From: Coleofasciculaceae cyanobacterium RL_1_1
Lineage (GTDB): Bacteria; Cyanobacteriota; Cyanobacteriia; Cyanobacteriales; Geitlerinemataceae
Reading direction: 5' to 3'
DNA: 48,672 bases
Assembly: GCA_012033105.1 (NCBI GenBank)
Contig: JAAUPN010000003.1
Location: 1 to 48,672 of the forward strand
Part shown: piece by piece, positions 47,545-48,672 of the stretch
How positions within the stretch are numbered: position 1 is the stretch's first letter
Layout: every line of letters begins with the position of its first letter
Program-made: the position numbers and the translations under genes
Notes under the pieces: generated by a model
Databases searched by the model: none
What the model saw: only the letters and a program-made list of their open reading frames with translations
Told to the model about the DNA's origin: nothing

Positions 47545-48672
47545 ATGCGATCTGTGAATTTTTGGGGCGTTTGTTATCGCGCGATCTCGCTTTGGTGCTG
47601 GCGGTTCACCCTCGTCGTCATGACCGTGGGGGTGATCCTGTTCGGGGATGGATTCGTCGTGCCAGCGGTGGCACTGGCCGATCGCCTGCCGATCCAGTCC
47701 TACATCGATCGCACGATCGCCAACGTTACAGACTTTACGCTCGAGAACGGGATGCAATTCATCGTGCTAGAACGCCATGAAGCGCCCACGGTTTCGTTTA
47801 TCACCTATGCCAATGTCGGCGGGGTAGACGAACCAGCGGGAAAAACGGGGATCGCCCATTTTCTCGAACATTTGGCCTTTAAGGGAACCACACGCATCGG
47901 CACGACCAATTATGTTGCCGAGCAGCCGTTACTCGATCGCCTTGATGCTTTACACCACGAGATCGAACGCAAACAGGCAGCAGCGGCAGACTCGGACGAA
48001 CTCGCCGCCCTCAAAGCGGAGTTTGCCCAGCTCGAAACCGAAGCCAACAGCTACGCCATCCAAAATCAATTCGGCCAAATCGTCCAGCAAGCGGGCGGTG
48101 TCGGCCTCAATGCCACCACCTCCGCTGACGCCACCCGCTATTTTTACAGCTTCCCAGCCAACAAGCTGGAACTCTGGATGTCGCTTGAATCGGAGCGTTT
48201 TCTCGATCCGGTGTTTCGTGAGTTTTATAAAGAACAGCAGGTTATCCTCGAAGAGCGTCGTTTACGAACGGATAATTCGCCGATCGGCGCCACGATCGAA
48301 GCGTTTCTCGCCACCGCCTTTACCACTCATCCGTACCAACAGCCAACGATCGGCTACGCTGCCGACATTGAAGGCTTAAGCCGTGATGAGGTGCAGGAAT
48401 TTTTCAATACCTACTACGTACCGAATAACCTCACGGTGGCGATCGTCGGTGATGTCGATCCGGTTCAGGTGCGTCGGTTGGCCAAAACATATTTTGGGCG
48501 CTACAAAGCCGGAGCGATGCCGCCCCAGGTTACCCAAGTAGAACCGGAGCAAACCCAGGAGCGATCGGTTGAAGTGCGGATGCAAACGGAACCTTGGTAT
48601 CTCGAAGGCTATCATCGTCCGTCTTTGAACCATCCCGACAACGCCGCCTACGACGCGATCGCCTCAATCCTC
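47545..48672 (+). CDS. M16 family zinc metallopeptidase, N-terminal part (continues beyond window)
   Basis: An open frame of about 376 residues running off the right edge. A signal/anchor segment (FTLVVMTVGVILFGDGFVVP) follows the start MRSVNFWGVCYRAISLW. The M16 inverted zinc motif HxxEH is in IAHFLEHLAFKGT, about residue 110, with the downstream glutamate in the EQQVILEERRLR stretch. The rest of the first M16 domain (YYVPNNLTVAIVGDVDPVQV) follows. A charged insertion between the zinc motif and the glutamate (DRLDALHHEIERKQAAAADS) is longer than in short family members. It probably acts in the periplasm. The catalytic pattern is intact as far as it can be seen. Confidence 0.9.
   Translation, partial: MRSVNFWGVCYRAISLWCWRFTLVVMTVGVILFGDGFVVPAVALADRLPIQSYIDRTIANVTDFTLENGMQFIVLERHEAPTVSFITYANVGGVDEPAGKTGIAHFLEHLAFKGTTRIGTTNYVAEQPLLDRLDALHHEIERKQAAAADSDELAALKAEFAQLETEANSYAIQNQFGQIVQQAGGVGLNATTSADATRYFYSFPANKLELWMSLESERFLDPVFREFYKEQQVILEERRLRTDNSPIGATIEAFLATAFTTHPYQQPTIGYAADIEGLSRDEVQEFFNTYYVPNNLTVAIVGDVDPVQVRRLAKTYFGRYKAGAMPPQVTQVEPEQTQERSVEVRMQTEPWYLEGYHRPSLNHPDNAAYDAIASIL

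Overview
This is a cyanobacterial chromosome segment. The octamer GCGATCGC (HIP1) recurs throughout, sometimes as close pairs such as 1023-1030 and 1032-1039. The gene content fits: a BchH/ChlH-type chelatase, NdhB, a PedR-type small LuxR regulator, secD/secF beside pdhB, and an isoleucyl-tRNA synthetase carrying the cyanobacterial CAAD membrane domain. Genus cannot be fixed from the sequence. Most of the window is core metabolism and regulation. It holds no rRNA, no recognisable tRNA, no CRISPR array, no prophage and no intact transposase.

Layout. 1-5.3 kb: a partial chelatase H subunit, a Uma2-family protein and a fatty-acid-hydroxylase-like membrane protein whose last codons come from an inserted miniature element. 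5.4-9.3 kb: a conserved unknown, PedR, then a partner-switching set (STAS protein, response regulator-PP2C phosphatase, anti-sigma-type ATPase). 9.4-15.4 kb: ABC1/UbiB kinase, coiled-coil protein, AI-2E-type permease, membrane histidine kinase. 15.7-18.1 kb: a cell-surface sugar pair (glycosyltransferase-like and sulfotransferase). 18.4-23.5 kb: secF, secD, pdhB and a membrane-anchored HEAGH protein. 24.3-30.2 kb: 2H phosphoesterase-like protein, holA, a DUF4168 lipoprotein, two coiled-coil unknowns, DoxX, ndhB. 30.4-30.6 kb: a transposase-less IS200/IS605-like relic. 30.7-39.9 kb: ileS, a TPR protein, scpA, a GDP-mannose-type nucleotidyltransferase, a Gfo/Idh/MocA oxidoreductase, a small membrane protein, a CbiX chelatase. 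40.2-48.7 kb: small proteins, cysC, a response regulator, an M14 deacylase-like protein, TspO/MBR, a family 4 glycosyltransferase, a TetR regulator, and a partial M16 peptidase.

The dominant oddity is that ten genes each read across two frames: chelatase H, STAS, the HEAGH protein, holA, a coiled-coil protein, ndhB, the oxidoreductase, the M14 protein, TspO and the family 4 glycosyltransferase. In each, one indel of one base (two at most) restores a full-length, family-like protein. Several of the sites are A/T runs. Since essential genes are hit, residual sequencing error is the simplest reading, and these genes are annotated here as single repaired CDSs.

The most interesting biology is (i) the IS605-like relic with left and right hairpins and a retained right-end region that could be an orphan guide-type RNA, (ii) the miniature element that rewrote the 3' end of a coding sequence and left a 9-10 bp target duplication, (iii) the CAAD domain embedded inside IleRS rather than appended, and (iv) the PedR/partner-switching neighbourhood.
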